A stretch of DNA of 64,000 nucleotides from positions 62,001 to 126,000 of the forward strand of contig JALQBC010000006.1 of assembly GCA_023375675.1 (NCBI GenBank), written 5' to 3'. Positions 33,501-46,200 of this stretch are shown here, piece after piece. The stretch comes from Cytospora piceicola (lineage: Eukaryota > Ascomycota > Sordariomycetes > Diaporthales > Cytosporaceae). Position numbers and translations under genes: made by a program. The notes under the pieces were generated by a model, which had not been told where the DNA came from, searched no databases, and saw only the letters and a program-made list of their open reading frames with translations. The first letter of the stretch is position 1, and the number at the start of each line of letters is the position of its first letter.

Positions 33501-35285
33501 CCATCAAGGCAATACTGAGCAGGGGGGATTCCAGTCAAGTTTTGCCGAGCGCAAGCGCATATCGCGGCACGAGATATGCTTTTTGTTCTTGAAAAGTCTG
33601 CATTGTGGGAACGGCTGTGGAACGGGGGCTTCCTTCTGTTTGGATCGCTTCCTCTCGCAACAATGGCCACCTGCCGCTTGGGGTGAAGGTGCGTCGACTT
33701 CAAACAGCTGAGACGCATGGACGATCGAAGCACCGAGCGCAGAACCGGTTTTGGTGAACTATCCCGTATGCCACTAATCTTCGGCTCTCTCAACGGGAGT
33801 CGCAAGCGGGGCTGATGTTTTTGATGCTTGAGCACCCCGGTATTTTGACCGGCGCCGAAAAAGGATACCAAAGGATATCACACTGAGTGGATTCTTTTGG
33901 GTGGCTGTCTCCGGGATCGGGTAAGCAGTGCGTGTGGGATGAACAGGGGTAGAAGTCGCGTGAACAGGATCAAGACGAAGAGTGGCAGCACCCTTGTTGG
34001 ACCTCCGTTTGGGAATGACCACTATACATGGTATAGAATCCGGGGTCTACAAAGTATGCGGTGAGAACTACTCCTCGACGGGTTCTTGGAGACGAGACTG
34101 TCAGTCACGCCACCCGTTCTGGGTCTCCTACATGTGTAGTGATGGTCCTTCCCAAATGAATTACAACGGCATACGGCTGGGGATGAGAGTCGTTGGACGG
34201 CACGCTGCGGGAGACTGCGGCAAAGGGTGTTGGCCCAGGCCCCCGAAGGATGATGGTACGATCTGACAGATCACAGATTAACCGCTTTCCGTCTCTCCGC
34301 CCGCTCGTGCATTACCGCCTGACGTTTCCCAAGAAGCCGGGTCCAATGGCGTTGGCACCAGTAATCTTTCGATAGTCTAGGTGTTCGGGTTGACGAATCG
34401 TTGGCAAGCAGCCAGACACCCCTCGACGTGACGTTGGTCTGTCCTCCGGGACCCGAAATCCTTGAGGAGTACCCGGTAACGCTACCCAAGGGCCGAAGGA
34501 TGGGCTTCAAGGTAGGGTACCGACAATCGCATCAGGTCGCGCTCACCGTCACTTCCGAGACGTCAATATCGAAGTGACGGAGCAGTTCCCCTTGCTGTGT
34601 TTTATCGCACAACATAAGTCACGCTGTGCTGCTCCAGGGAAGAGCCTGTGGCCCGTGGAATTGTATCTGGTGGCGGAGAGAGCTCGCATTATCGCAGCTA
34701 CGGACAGTGCAGACAATGGCGACGTGTCGCGCGAGGACAGAACCGAAACGGTGCGTCATGTACGAAACTCCAAGTTGGGAATGTTGAGGCTGCCGTCGGG
34801 TGGCTTGTGTAGCAGATGAGCCGTCCTGATGAGGTCAAGTGGTCTTGGGTAAGCAACAAGTGGACTGCTCATTCTGTAGAGAGCACGAGACGGCCAGGTT
34901 ACTTTCACAACAGCTCAAGCCTGTGGGAACAAGCCGGACATGGCAGGAAATTGGAAGGAACCTGCATGTAGAAGGTGTCCGAGTGGATTGATATTTGGAG
35001 TGGGAATAGGACGGCGGGAGAGCAACGCTACTATTAAGGCTTCCGATGTAAGACATAGGATTCGAGAGCATGCAACATCCGACCCCGAGCCCAAGCCCGA
35101 GCGAGGACAGCATCTCGGACGGGTTGGCCAAGTTTTGGAAGTCGGGAACTTTTGAAGAGTTGACAGGTTGGTTGACAAGTCGAATGTGGGCAGAAATCTC
35201 CGTGGTATGGATGGAGTATGGGGTACAAGCACCTAGGTACTGTAGATCAGTCGATGGAAGGGAAGGCACGGGATCAAAGTCGTAG

Positions 35286-35346
35286 GCAAGGGTGACAAGG
35301 GTGGGCAAGGGGCAAGGGGCAAGGAGTCAGGAGCAAGGGGCAAGGC
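35286..35346. repeat. Imperfect GGCAAGG / CAAGGGG tandem repeat
   Basis: About eight degenerate copies of a 7-10 base unit (CAAGGGG, GGCAAGG) in 61 bp. It opens a stretch with many CCTAGG palindromes and AACCTTGGAA words. Confidence 0.75.
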
Positions 35347-36422
35347 AGCCAACCTTCCAAATCCGGTACCTGGGCTGGGTAACATCCCAACTGATGATCA
35401 ACGGTAATAATACGCCGCCCGGGAAGTGACAGGGTAGCATCGATGTTATGTAGTACTACCTAGACCTTGGAAGAGGAAGATAACTACCTAGGTATATTGT
35501 ACGGGCGGGCAACCTTGGAAGGTATGATCGTCATCAAAGCAGCCTTGGGAACCTTGGAAATTGGGAAGTCGCAAGCCAACCTTGGAACCAAAGACTACCT
35601 AGCTAGGTACCTAGGTAACGCTGTTTGATGTAGGTAGTTGGTACCTACAGTACCGTACTCTGCCTAGGTCCTCCGTAGCTTCTCAAATGGGACCGTAGAA
35701 GTAAGGTTTCGGTTCGAGAACGCTCATGCCCACAGCGCCGCTGTTGAGTAGTGTGCGGAATACCTAAGTGTACAAAACAGTGTACGGAATACTTCCGTGC
35801 ACACCTGGGGAGCACTTATTTCCCGGCAATACTAATCGACCTGGGTACAGTACATGCTATACACCCCCACATTCACTCTTCCAACACCCTACCTAGGTAG
35901 GTACCTGCCTAGTCTTTTGTGTTGGGAACATCTGAAATTCCTCCATTGATCCAGCCACTCAACTCAACCAATCAACTTTGCTGTCTCCAAGAGACTTACA
36001 CCATCACCAGCCACATGGGAAGGAAGCCAATTCAGCATGTCATCATGCGGGAATAACCCAATTTTCGAGGCCACTCTTCTTACGCAGTGTTCAAGTTAAT
36101 ATATACGTACACAGTACCGCTAGTGAAAAAGACGGTGGCGTGTTTTCTTTTTCTCCCTCCTCCTTACCCCAGGACCCAGATTCTTTGACACGGTCGAATG
36201 CCCGCACGGGATGACGGAATCGCCATGTACTGTGTAAGCTAATCAATCACATACATACGTAGGTACCTAAAGTTGGTTTGGCTGGGTGTCAGTGTGTGTC
36301 ACCCCTGAATGTGGGCACGGCGGCCGTTGTTCCCGGTCATGACACAGAAAGGGTTCGCGGGCGCTGCCGCGAATCCTGCAGCAGACTGCAAACCCCTGCT
36401 GGCCACGAGGACCACCGGGAGG

Positions 36423-36463
36423 CCCTACCCTACCCTACCCTACCCTACCCTACCTTACCCTAC
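36423..36463. repeat. (CCCTA)n pentanucleotide repeat
   Basis: About eight CCCTA units with one CCTTA variant. It is similar to but distinct from the fungal telomere unit CCCTAA, and is followed by degenerate TACACCACACTACCC. Confidence 0.9.
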
Positions 36464-37545
36464 ACCACACTACCCTATCTAACATTACCATACCAAACCC
36501 TGCCAGCCCGCCCTGTCCGGCGCCACGATAATGGTCGAAGGTTCGAACAAGCCGAGAGCTGATGATGAACAAAAATACCGGACTTCGACCGACTCCCAGC
36601 ACCTTGGGGCACTTCGAAAATCAGACAAGCTACTAAGCCACTTGATTGGCTCACCGGAGTTCGAGTAATCGGCAGAGGAAAAGTTCTGGTCCTCCCTGCA
36701 GTCCATCCACGGTTCACCAAACTGCAACCTTCCTGGCCAGCTTTTCTCGATTCTCCACAGTTGTGGTCCCAAGAGATCCAATGACTTCCAAACGTCTCGT
36801 GTCGAGCCGTCGAGATCCCTGCCCATCAAGTCCGATCGATTTAGCGCGCCCTTCCTCCATGATTTCTCGACAATACTTGCCCTTAATCTACTAGTACGCT
36901 TCGCGGTACCAATGCATTGGGACCACCCACCCTGCCACCAGGGCCCCTCATGACTGTCATCAGGAAACCAACACATGCTTGTCTCCAGGCTCTCGTCAAG
37001 GCAGACTCGCAGTGCGCGGAGCTAATGATTTCCGGAAACACAAAAACACCCGTGGACGTTCCAAGGCTCTCTTCTGATCGGTACCCTCTCAGTGCCTCTC
37101 CTCACCCACACACCTACCTACTTACCTAGGTACACTGATGCCCGTGGACAGTAACATGCAGCACTCCACTGGCACCTTCTCGCTCTTTCACGGTTGCCGA
37201 ATTTGGCGCCGGTTTGGGTGTGTCGGTTACCAGTGGGACCCGCGGGGTCCCGACCCAAGAAGCAGTGCACTGGGAACCAGCGGTGAATGCCAGGGCCCTC
37301 TTCTCCGGCTTGGGAATGGAGTGTAGTGATCCTCCTGTTGGCAGGGGTCGGGAGGAGGAATGCCCTTTCATTGCTGCTTTGGCCATTTTCACAATGGGGC
37401 ACACACAGCTGGGAGAGCGAGGGATTTGCGCCGGCTATATCAACTCTCAAATATACCTTACCCTCTCCGGCCCTGTGTCTCCAATAATGGTCAAGTAAGT
37501 AAGTATGTACTGTGTATGGTGTATCACCCCCCACCCAGCCGCCCA

Positions 37546-37577
37546 CACACACACACCCACACCCACACCCATACACA
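37546..37577. repeat. CA-rich simple repeat
   Basis: ACACACACAC followed by CCACACCCACACCCATACACA. Non-coding. Confidence 0.8.
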
Positions 37578-40500
37578 GGTGCGACGGGGTGCCCCAATCC
37601 TTTGGCTCTGCTGCTGACCCTGCGGCAAGGAAACAAATCACCATTGGCACGGCACACAATCTCATGGGTTTCTGCGGCCCAGAATGCGACCGCACATACA
37701 TAGGGCCCGTGGTGGTGGGAAGAGAGCGGCCCCACCAAACACGGTCAACACTATTTCCACCTACCCTTGGATGTTGATGGCCACCGGGCAAGACCTGATT
37801 GGAACATGGGGATTCAGAAACGGCCATATTGCATCGAAATATGAGCATCACCAATCAATCTCGTTGGCGCTCGGACGTGACGGGTCTGGTGATCCTAATA
37901 CCACGCGTGGACTTGGCGGGATGTGTTATCAAGAAGGCACACGCTCAGCACTTGCATACGGGCTACCACTGCGATGCACAGCACATTGCAGGCAACACAT
38001 ACCTAGGTACACAAGCAAGAAGGCCAGCAGACAAACTCTATACAGCCCCCGAGTCCGCTGGTCGGCCGCAAATCTGCTACAAAACTCGATTCGTGGGGAA
38101 TCAGCCACCTTGATAAGCAAGCATGCGGTCTGTCTACTATGCTTCACACTGCAGCATATGGACGATCTACACTCGGTGATGCCTGATCACCATCTACGTC
38201 GTCCCATTCTTCCTTACCGGACACCTTTGTCTGATGATGTCTTGAGGACATCGACGAGCCAACCTCGATGACGTGTTCCGATCGGGCACATGGAGATGTT
38301 TCTGACCTTCGGCAAAGTCTTCCCGAAGCCATCGCCTCCCAATTGGAAAGCATGCCTCCGCGGACTGGCGTCGAGTGGCAACCAGCCATGGCCAACTAAG
38401 CCAGAGAAAGACAATCAGTCAGTGGAATGAGGGTTTGGCCCATCACTCGACAAACAGTAGCCCCTTCATTTGTCTGCCGTCATGCATGTGCTTAAAGGTG
38501 TGCCGTCAAAAAGTAGTGGCACTACCGCGGTAGTACCAGACGAGACGAGACCAAGACACGCGCCACTGGGCACTACTGTTGTATATTTCCCCTCGTTTGC
38601 GCATTTCTCCGTCCGGTTCAGAGAGAAGGACTGCGCGCCGAAGCGGCCCGCTTGCAATCCCGCATTCCTGCCCTGCCAGCGAGTCACGACGGGACTTCGA
38701 GGCTCGCCCGGGTTCGGCTCACTACCACAGTACCATCTGCCCGTTTCTTTAACGGGCTAACAAAGCAAAAAAAAAAAAACTAAAAAACTAAGGGACTGGG
38801 AAGGGACTCGGGAGGGGGAAAATATTTTCAGTTCCATCGCACACAAGCTTTCTTTTTTGTTTGTTTGTTCCTGTGCTGGAACCGAGTTTACAGCGGTTGC
38901 AACTGGTATTTGCCGAACCCTCGACCCTTTTTCCAGGTGCCAAGCTGGCCGGCCTCTGCAGTACCGCAATATCTTGCCAGCAAGATCCGTGCCCAGAGCC
39001 GACACAGTGTGGCATCGCTTCGGCTTTGGCCAGTCTTCCATGTACCGTCCAGTACGGAGTACACAGTATGGTGCGGATGCGCCGGTGGGGTGGGATGGGG
39101 TGGGATGCAGGACCGCCCAGATGACACCAGTGGAGGGGCCGCTGCCCCAGCACTGGGATCCGATGTTGGGGTTTTTTGACGGCTCATACTAACGCCAAAA
39201 AAAAACAAAACAATCCACCAAGGCGAGCCCTTTCGCGAATCACTACCACGGAAGTATGTTGCGAATTGTGGAGTCCAGCCGTGTTTCCAGATGTCCCTTC
39301 CCTTCCATTTTGATCCTTCTGGTTATTTGGTACTATGCAGCAGGCCATGTCATTTGCATACCTACAGTACCTGCCTACCTACATACTAACTCATACGCAC
39401 TTTTCCTGTGGCTTCCCGTAATCTCTCGATGTCACCAGCCGTAATAACCTCTTGTCTGTGCCCTACCGTTTACAGACTTCCCCTGCCCAGCTGCTGACAC
39501 CCACGAATCCAACCTCAAACTGGCGACGGCTGCAGACCAAGCTCCCGACTACCGTGTACAGTTTGCCCCTCGACATTGTGAGGGGAATATCCGAGTCCTC
39601 CGTTAATTGTTGTTGTTCAAGGGACTCTCCCTTGTTCTCCGTGACACTGGCATGATGCCATCGTGATGCCTCAAGAGACAGCACTTTGCCTTTGCGAGTC
39701 CTACTGTCTTCGACCGTCATCTGCTGCCTCCCTTCCGCGCCTTGCAACACACAAACATACCTACTATCCATTGTGGTGAAATGACTACCTGGGTAGGCAC
39801 GGTCCATTGGACTTTCCAAGGTTCTCTGGAATCTGCAGGTGTACTTGAAATTCACTTCATCATATTCGATATGTGCCTGGTCTCATCTTGGGCAGTCGTG
39901 TCGTATCTGCTAGGTACTCCCTCCCATCACTCTTTTTCTTCTGCCTTCGCCGCCTCGACTCGACTATTTCAAATACAAATCGAATTTGGCGGGGATGGGG
40001 GGGGGGGTGGTGTGGTCGCTGGCCTTCCCAAGGGTTACCTAGGTACGTAGGTAGTAATATATGACAAAGAACACAAGAGACTCGTCAAGGATCTCTCGAG
40101 CTTACGGTACGGGCAATCTCAACGGGATGGCACGCTGGCGGGTACAGTTAGGTACCTGCAGGGAAGGTGGGAAGTACCTAGGTATCTAGGTACCATGTAT
40201 CTGGATACGTAACTGTACAAGGTACCTGCACATATCATAGGCGAGAAGGCGGGAACAGGCAGAGACCGGGACAGGGCACATGGGTTATGGGACTTTTCCA
40301 TGAACTCCACTTCCGATTCACGGGTACATGTAGGCTGGTAGGCTATGTCCCATGTCCCATGTCCCAGCACTGACTGCACTGCATCTCCCCTGGCCCTGGT
40401 CTCCTTCCTCCCAGTCCTCCATCCCCCATTGAACCTTTTCCTTCTTCTTGCCTTTAACTGACTTGACTTGCTTGGCTCTCAGGGTGGAGCGGCCTACTCG

Positions 40501-40671
40501 CGCTTTTTCTACCACAGTATTCCTTCCTTTTTACTCCATACGTCCGTCCATCTTTTTAATCCATACCAGTCGCCTGGTGACTGACTTGACTTGACCAACT
40601 CTTACGCTTGGAAACACTTGGGTCATTCTGAAGTACATTATCTTCGCCATCCTTCCCGCTCTTCCCATCCT

Positions 40672-40745
40672 TCCAATTCCTCTTTCCTCCCCTTCCTCCT
40701 CCTCCTCCTCCTACTACTATTACTCCTTTCTGTCCTCACAAGACC
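40672..40745 (+). promoter_or_regulatory. CT-rich tract, candidate core promoter of the Zn2Cys6 gene
   Basis: A continuous pyrimidine tract including (CCT)n, directly before a run of C/T-rich leader-like sequence. Pyrimidine tracts of this kind often lie just upstream of transcription starts in filamentous fungi. If used, the Zn2Cys6 gene would have a leader of about 1.1 kb with several upstream ATGs. No direct evidence. Confidence 0.3.
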
Positions 40746-41903
40746 CTTCATCCATCATCCCGCCGTTCTTCATTCCACAATTGGGTGTACCCGCTTGCAG
40801 CTCACATAGAGGAAGAGAGACAAGAAGGGGGGAAAAAAGGTACGCTACTGAATGGTGCATCACTCTCCCGCATGCTCGTTCACGCTTCTCACATCAACAC
40901 CTGAGATTTTATTTCCCTTCCCCAACACGTACTTTTGGTACTGTATCTAGCAAATACACACCATACCACATCATTACTCTTACACACACACAATTCTGCC
41001 TGCCCTTTGCCTTTGCCCCCCCCCCCCCTTGGCGCACTGCACTGCACACCGCACTGCTAGTTGGCCGCGAATACTCTCGCCACATTCCGTTCTTCCCTCA
41101 GTTGACCTCTCGGATTATTTTTGTGTGTCATGATGATCCTGGCGTTTAATGGACCCGTCAATTGAAGGCTGACATCCCTCGAGGAACCCGGCAGTGCATC
41201 CTGGAAACTGGAGCCGACCCGACGAGGACCTTGGATTGGAGCTGGGCCGTGTCAGATCAAAAACGTGCATGCTTCGGGCCCCCCGTCCATCCGTTGTCTT
41301 GGGTCTTCCTTAATCTTTTTTTTAACCTTCCTTAATTTTTTCTCTCCCATCTGTTGCCGGTGCCCGAGTGTTCCATCCGAGGGCCACTTGATCACACTTG
41401 TGACTCGTCAACCACTCACATCCTTCCGGGCTCTCCCGCTCGTGAAGCCTGTTGGCCTGTTCTAAAGGGTGCTTCCGAGAGACTATTAAGCCCAAGGTTC
41501 TTCCCGCCCCGACCGATTTCTCCACAGTTTGGGAATTCTGCATTGGCCCTTCTTCGCATTTGCCCAAACCAGCAACTACATAACCACCAAATCAGAGAAT
41601 AGAGACCGAGGTCAAAGCAAAGAACACACACTTCATTTAGTTCTTTTACCCATCCAACGCCACTGCGACTAGAGACCCGACAACAAGCAACAGCAAGAAG
41701 CTTTTCGAATTGTTTGTTTTGTGGTCCAACGCCGACTGCTATCGTGTACAACGTTGCCTTTTGTCGCAATCCTGAAGCAAAACGTTTCTGGGGATTCCGC
41801 CAATCGAATAGTCTTGACTATCCAGCAGGCTCGAAATTCGGACTGGTTGAGGCCGGTTCCAGCTTGGTGCACGTCACAGTTTTGCACATCTCGTCAGTTC
41901 AGG

Positions 41904-43242
41904 ATGTCGGACCAGGACGGTGGCAGCAGCCACCCCCCTGTCGAGAATCAAGAGTCTGCCTATCCACCTCCTCCAGGTGAAGAAGAAGACGACCGCCCAA
42001 GACCAGCATATCATCATCTGCCTCCTCCAACGACCGTGACTCTTCCACCAATCCAGGACGCACCTCCCGCTTACGGGGCAAGTCGCTATCCTCCGCCTCC
42101 AGATGCTGGATCCAGAGGCGCATACTCGGCTTCTCCCACTTTGGTTCCCAATGCGTATCCACCTCCGTCCGCCAGTCCTAACGGGTACCCACCTCCCCCT
42201 GTTGGTTCCAACGGGTATCCTCCTCCACCTGGCGGTATGTATAACTTGCCTCCCGTCCAGGCTCCAGACCAACGGCATTACGGCGTTGAGCCACGCGAGT
42301 ACTACCCCCGCGGCGGGTCTTTCGCACCACCTCCACCAGAATCATTCAACTTTGCCCCCTTCCGTCCTGTCTCCGGCCCTCCATTCGGCGCCTATCCTCC
42401 TGACTATGGACGCGGCGTTGGAGCCCCACCAGTACCACAGGCACCGCCTAGGCAGAGGACCTCAATAGCCTGCCGTTACTGCAGAAAACGCAAGGTTAGT
42501 AGCAAACCAGACCTGGGCCAATCGCCGTTGTCATATACGAGCAGAAAGCCGCTGACACAGATGATTTCAGATCCGATGCAGTGGATACAGTCAGACTCCA
42601 GATGGGAAGTGTATAAACTGCAGAAAGACGGGTAACGAGTGCATATTCCAGCCGGTCTCATCATCTTCCACAACGGCTTTTGTGCCCGTGTCAGCTGTTC
42701 CCGGCGGTGTTCCTCCTGGGACGCCTCTTTTTGGTGCGTTTGGGCAGCCGTTGCCACAAGGAGCAAGTCCTGGGGGACAGCCTGGCGTGGCTCCACCACC
42801 GTCTTCCGCTGGTGGCTCGCAGCAACCTTACCCCCCAGAAAACTACGCGCTGCCATCTCCCACTGCGTCGTACTATCCGCCACCCCAAGAAGATAGATCA
42901 TCGGTTCCACAGCGTCGAAGACACGAGGAGGATCACGCGCCGCGCTTGCCCCCTCCAAACGTGTACGGCGACTCAGACGCTCGCCGACGCTCTCCTGCAT
43001 CTTCTGCGCCGGCCAACACCCCGCCCCCGCAGTACGAGCTTCCAATACCCGACGGCACTGGAAGTCCTCGACGAGACAGCCCGAATGCGCCTCCTCCAAC
43101 CAGTCAGCAGGGTGCTGGACCCAGCGGTGTCATGAGCCTGAGTAGTTTGATGGAGCATCCGCCACCACGACCCCGCCCAAGCTCTGATTCCAGCCGCGAC
43201 ATTGACCAGAACATGCTGGGGCGTTTGAACCGACGAACTTAG
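41904..43242 (+). CDS. Zn2Cys6 transcription factor with Pro/Tyr-rich N-terminus
   Basis: A 420-residue nuclear DNA-binding protein. Exon 1 is 41904-42494 and exon 2 is 42571-43242; the phase-0 intron (GTTAGT to TTTCAG) interrupts the zinc cluster right after CRYCRKRK. Joined, the cluster has all six cysteines: C-x2-C-x6-C, then C-x2-C-x6-C (residues about 189-222), with the basic RQRTSIACRYCRKRKIRC face. It lies in the middle, not at the N-terminus as usual. Residues 1-180 are Pro/Tyr/Gly-rich with repeated GYPPPP and YPPP units, probably disordered activation sequence. After the cluster comes IFQPVSSSSTTAFVPVSAV and a second Pro/Ser-rich stretch. No fungal-specific middle homology domain is present. 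ATG at 41904 is the first in frame. Target genes unknown; the nearest genes are far away on both sides. Confidence 0.93.
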
Positions 43243-46200
43243 GAGTTTCAGATCTCGACACAAAATAGGTCAACCCAAGTGAAGACTAAGCGGGGCTTGA
43301 ACACGAAAACGCTTGATGCTCCCTTGGTCAGAATAAGAGTACGAAACCTTCTTCGACAGCCTTGAGGACCCAGTGTTCTGAAGGCAACGAATGCAACGGG
43401 GTTCCGAGGAAGATTGCGACTCTGCAAAGAAGCGGGGCCATGAAGACCGTTACACGCAATAATGGCTAGGCCGATGGACGGCATCCGTATCACTCTGCTG
43501 GACAGCTCATATCAAAACTTACTAATGTATCTTCCCCTTATCCCCGGAGAGATGGCTTCTCTCCTTGGTTCAGCTCTTCACTACCATCGCCTCGCACTGC
43601 CACTCACAGTAAGGTCTACTGTTCTGGAAACACCACAGTACCCCCGATTGGTTGGGCGATGGGCTGTCGCGTGTGGCTTGGCCACTCCGGCATGTTTAAT
43701 TGAAAGTTGGACGGGATTTTTTTTTTTTCTGATGATCGAAGACAAAAAAAAGAACTCAAAATCGAGTGGAAAGAAGCCCAACACACTGGCCTGCCACTGT
43801 TGGTTGTGCTGGACCAAATGATATCAGGGAATTTGGTGGGAGCGACAAGGGATACGATCGGCAAAACTGGCAAAATGGGTTTGGCGACAGAGACTACGAT
43901 GTCAAAAATGGTTTGATATGTCTGTACCTCTTTGCATTGCTTGGGGAATTTGTTTGTTACTTTGGGCTTTGCACAAGCACAGCAAAGGGGTAAAAAAGCA
44001 GGAGCGCAGGGGACTGCCTCGCGGCAATAGGATTTTCAAGTATGCATGCATGGTCTTGGTTGTTGTTCTACCCCCTTCGCTAAACTTCTTGCGAATGGAG
44101 ATTTCTTTTGCCTCTGTTACGATACTACGAAAACGTTGGAAGTACGCGGCGACGCCACCGATGCTTGTTCTGCGTGATCGGTTTTTTCGACCAACCTCGT
44201 CAACTTACCAATCTCCCGGGTCGGAGCAATCAGTAACTTTTGTCTGCATATGGAACTTGGGGGGGTGTGACCGAATAATACGAGGATACGAGAATACGGA
44301 ACCGTTGCAACGCGGACTGTGAGGGCCTTACTACGCACCCACCATGCCACCCATCCGACCACTTAAGGTACTTTTCCACTATGAACTGGACAAGGGTTCT
44401 GGCCCTCGCTGCGATAGCCGGCCCTCGCTGGCGGTAGTGCACCGAGGAAGCAGGCTCGTCACTGGGCTCCCTTGCAACTCCCCGACGGCGCCTTGCCCGA
44501 AGCAGGTGCGGATGCAGGTGCAGGATGGTGCGGAAACCACCCCCCTGCGCTCCCCCTCCCCACACTCAGAGCCTGCCTGCGATAGATACCTACTTGCGGG
44601 CCGTGGCTTTTTGGCAGCTAGAGACAATATCCCAGCGAGGGTGTGAGGCTGGGGGGAAGAAAAAAAAGAGGCTTGATGGTGGGTGGACGATCGTGACGAC
44701 TTTGTCTCCCACAACCTTGCAGAAGCCCCTATCTTGCATATGTATGTATTTCTCGGATCCACGTTATGTTACATGGTGCCGGCATTCACAAACTATAACA
44801 GCCAATGTCTCTCTTCTCCTGTCTGTCTGGCTGTCTGTCTCTTGCTTTTTCTTTTGTCTCTGGTGAAGAGAGTTTACACTGTACAGGAACACGCTCATAT
44901 GGCCGGCAGCGGTATCCTTGTCGAGTGCGGAATTTGGCGGGCATGACTTGCTTGCATTGGGGCCGGGGCATTGGCGCCCTTGGGCTGCTTTTCGTGGGAT
45001 CTCGGTCCAACGTGCGTGTTTTTTCTTGCAGGGGAACCCGAGGGGGTGTGGTCGGGGACAGACGGGGATGGGGGACGTTGATGGCCTTTTGCTTCGGCCA
45101 GACGGGGACGGGACCGGTCCAGCTGTCCGCGGAGTCCAGGCTATAGATACATGGTAATGGGGAGGAGGGGGGATAGTAGACAGGAATACTGCATGGGATG
45201 GTAGCAAAGCTTATGCAAGTAGACGTCCAAAGGTGGCATGATGCTGAGAAAGCAAATAATCATGAAATCACCTGCACTGGGCCGTGATTTACGCTGCAGC
45301 TGATTACCTGGGTAGATTGTGAGGATGTTCATCAAGTGACATGCCCGTGGTCCCGCAAGTGTCTGCTTGTATCCATCCGGAACTTGCTGGGCGGTACGGA
45401 TACATCTTCACTAGTAGTAGTACGTGGCATATTTGGTAAACTCGAAACCTTGGGACTTCGGAACCTTGGAACCCTTTGGAAGGCCTGGCTGAGCACGTGT
45501 GAAAGGGTTTGGATCTGTAAGCAGGTACCGTCCTGCCTCCTGCCTCCTGCCGTCCTCCTTCCTCCCTTGGCCCCGCTCCTTGTGAAGGTTGTTTGCTTGA
45601 CGATGACACACCGATCAATAATACTCCCTCTTGGTCCATCTACAACACGAACACGGAACATCATTGCCAATCAGGCAGGCGACATGCAAGTTTGCTTAAA
45701 CTATTACTAGTTGATCTCGCAGTGCCTATCCGAATCATATTCGGATTAGACTCTTTGATGTGGCGCCAAAAAGAACCAAACAGTCAATGTCTGACAGTCT
45801 CCAGCAACAGCCTTTTTCCTACGTCGTCATCATCCAGCTCCCAGCATACAAGCAGAACCGAGTTCCAAAGTCTAACCAAACCATGACACGCCAGCAGACT
45901 ATTACTCCGCTCGAACCGAGGCTCCTTACAAAGCCAATCAGAGGATATTGCTCCCATCCATGAACAAAGCACTACTGCTCGTCGCCGTGTCAGTAAGACG
46001 CAAACCACATCAGGCACCATCATACTATCGTCCTTGGCGCGTTCGAGGCCATCAGGATTATTCCCCAATACGGCTTACTGCCTCTCACAAGTCACGGTCA
46101 ACAGCCTGCCACCGTCAAAGAAAACCACCGTGCCCACCCAACTGCCCAACTGCCTCGGCCCCAACGGGAACGAGGCCAATCGCAAGCGCTGGACCCTCCT

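Larger units (their letters stand above)
24848..41903. other. 17-kb gene-poor region
   Basis: No protein gene, tRNA or rRNA that I can support. Open frames are short, occur in all frames, are rich in Arg, Ser and Pro, and lack family motifs. The sequence is not AT-rich or obviously mutated by RIP. It contains homopolymers, a (CAG)8 tract (27494), a GGCAAGG repeat (35286), a CCCTA repeat (36423), CA-rich DNA (37546) and about a dozen TACCTAGGTA-type palindromes, mostly 35.2-40.2 kb. The last kilobase (from about 40.7 kb) looks like the promoter and leader of the Zn2Cys6 gene. Small or fast-evolving genes and non-coding RNAs cannot be excluded. Confidence 0.5.

Noticed and set aside
33092..33871. 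A 259-codon open frame on the minus strand in the gene-poor tract
   Set aside because: Rich in Arg, Ser and Pro, no domain, no supporting splice pattern; likely chance.
37118..37738. A 206-codon open frame on the minus strand
   Set aside because: Runs through simple CA repeats and translates to low-complexity Cys/Gly-rich sequence; no family resemblance.
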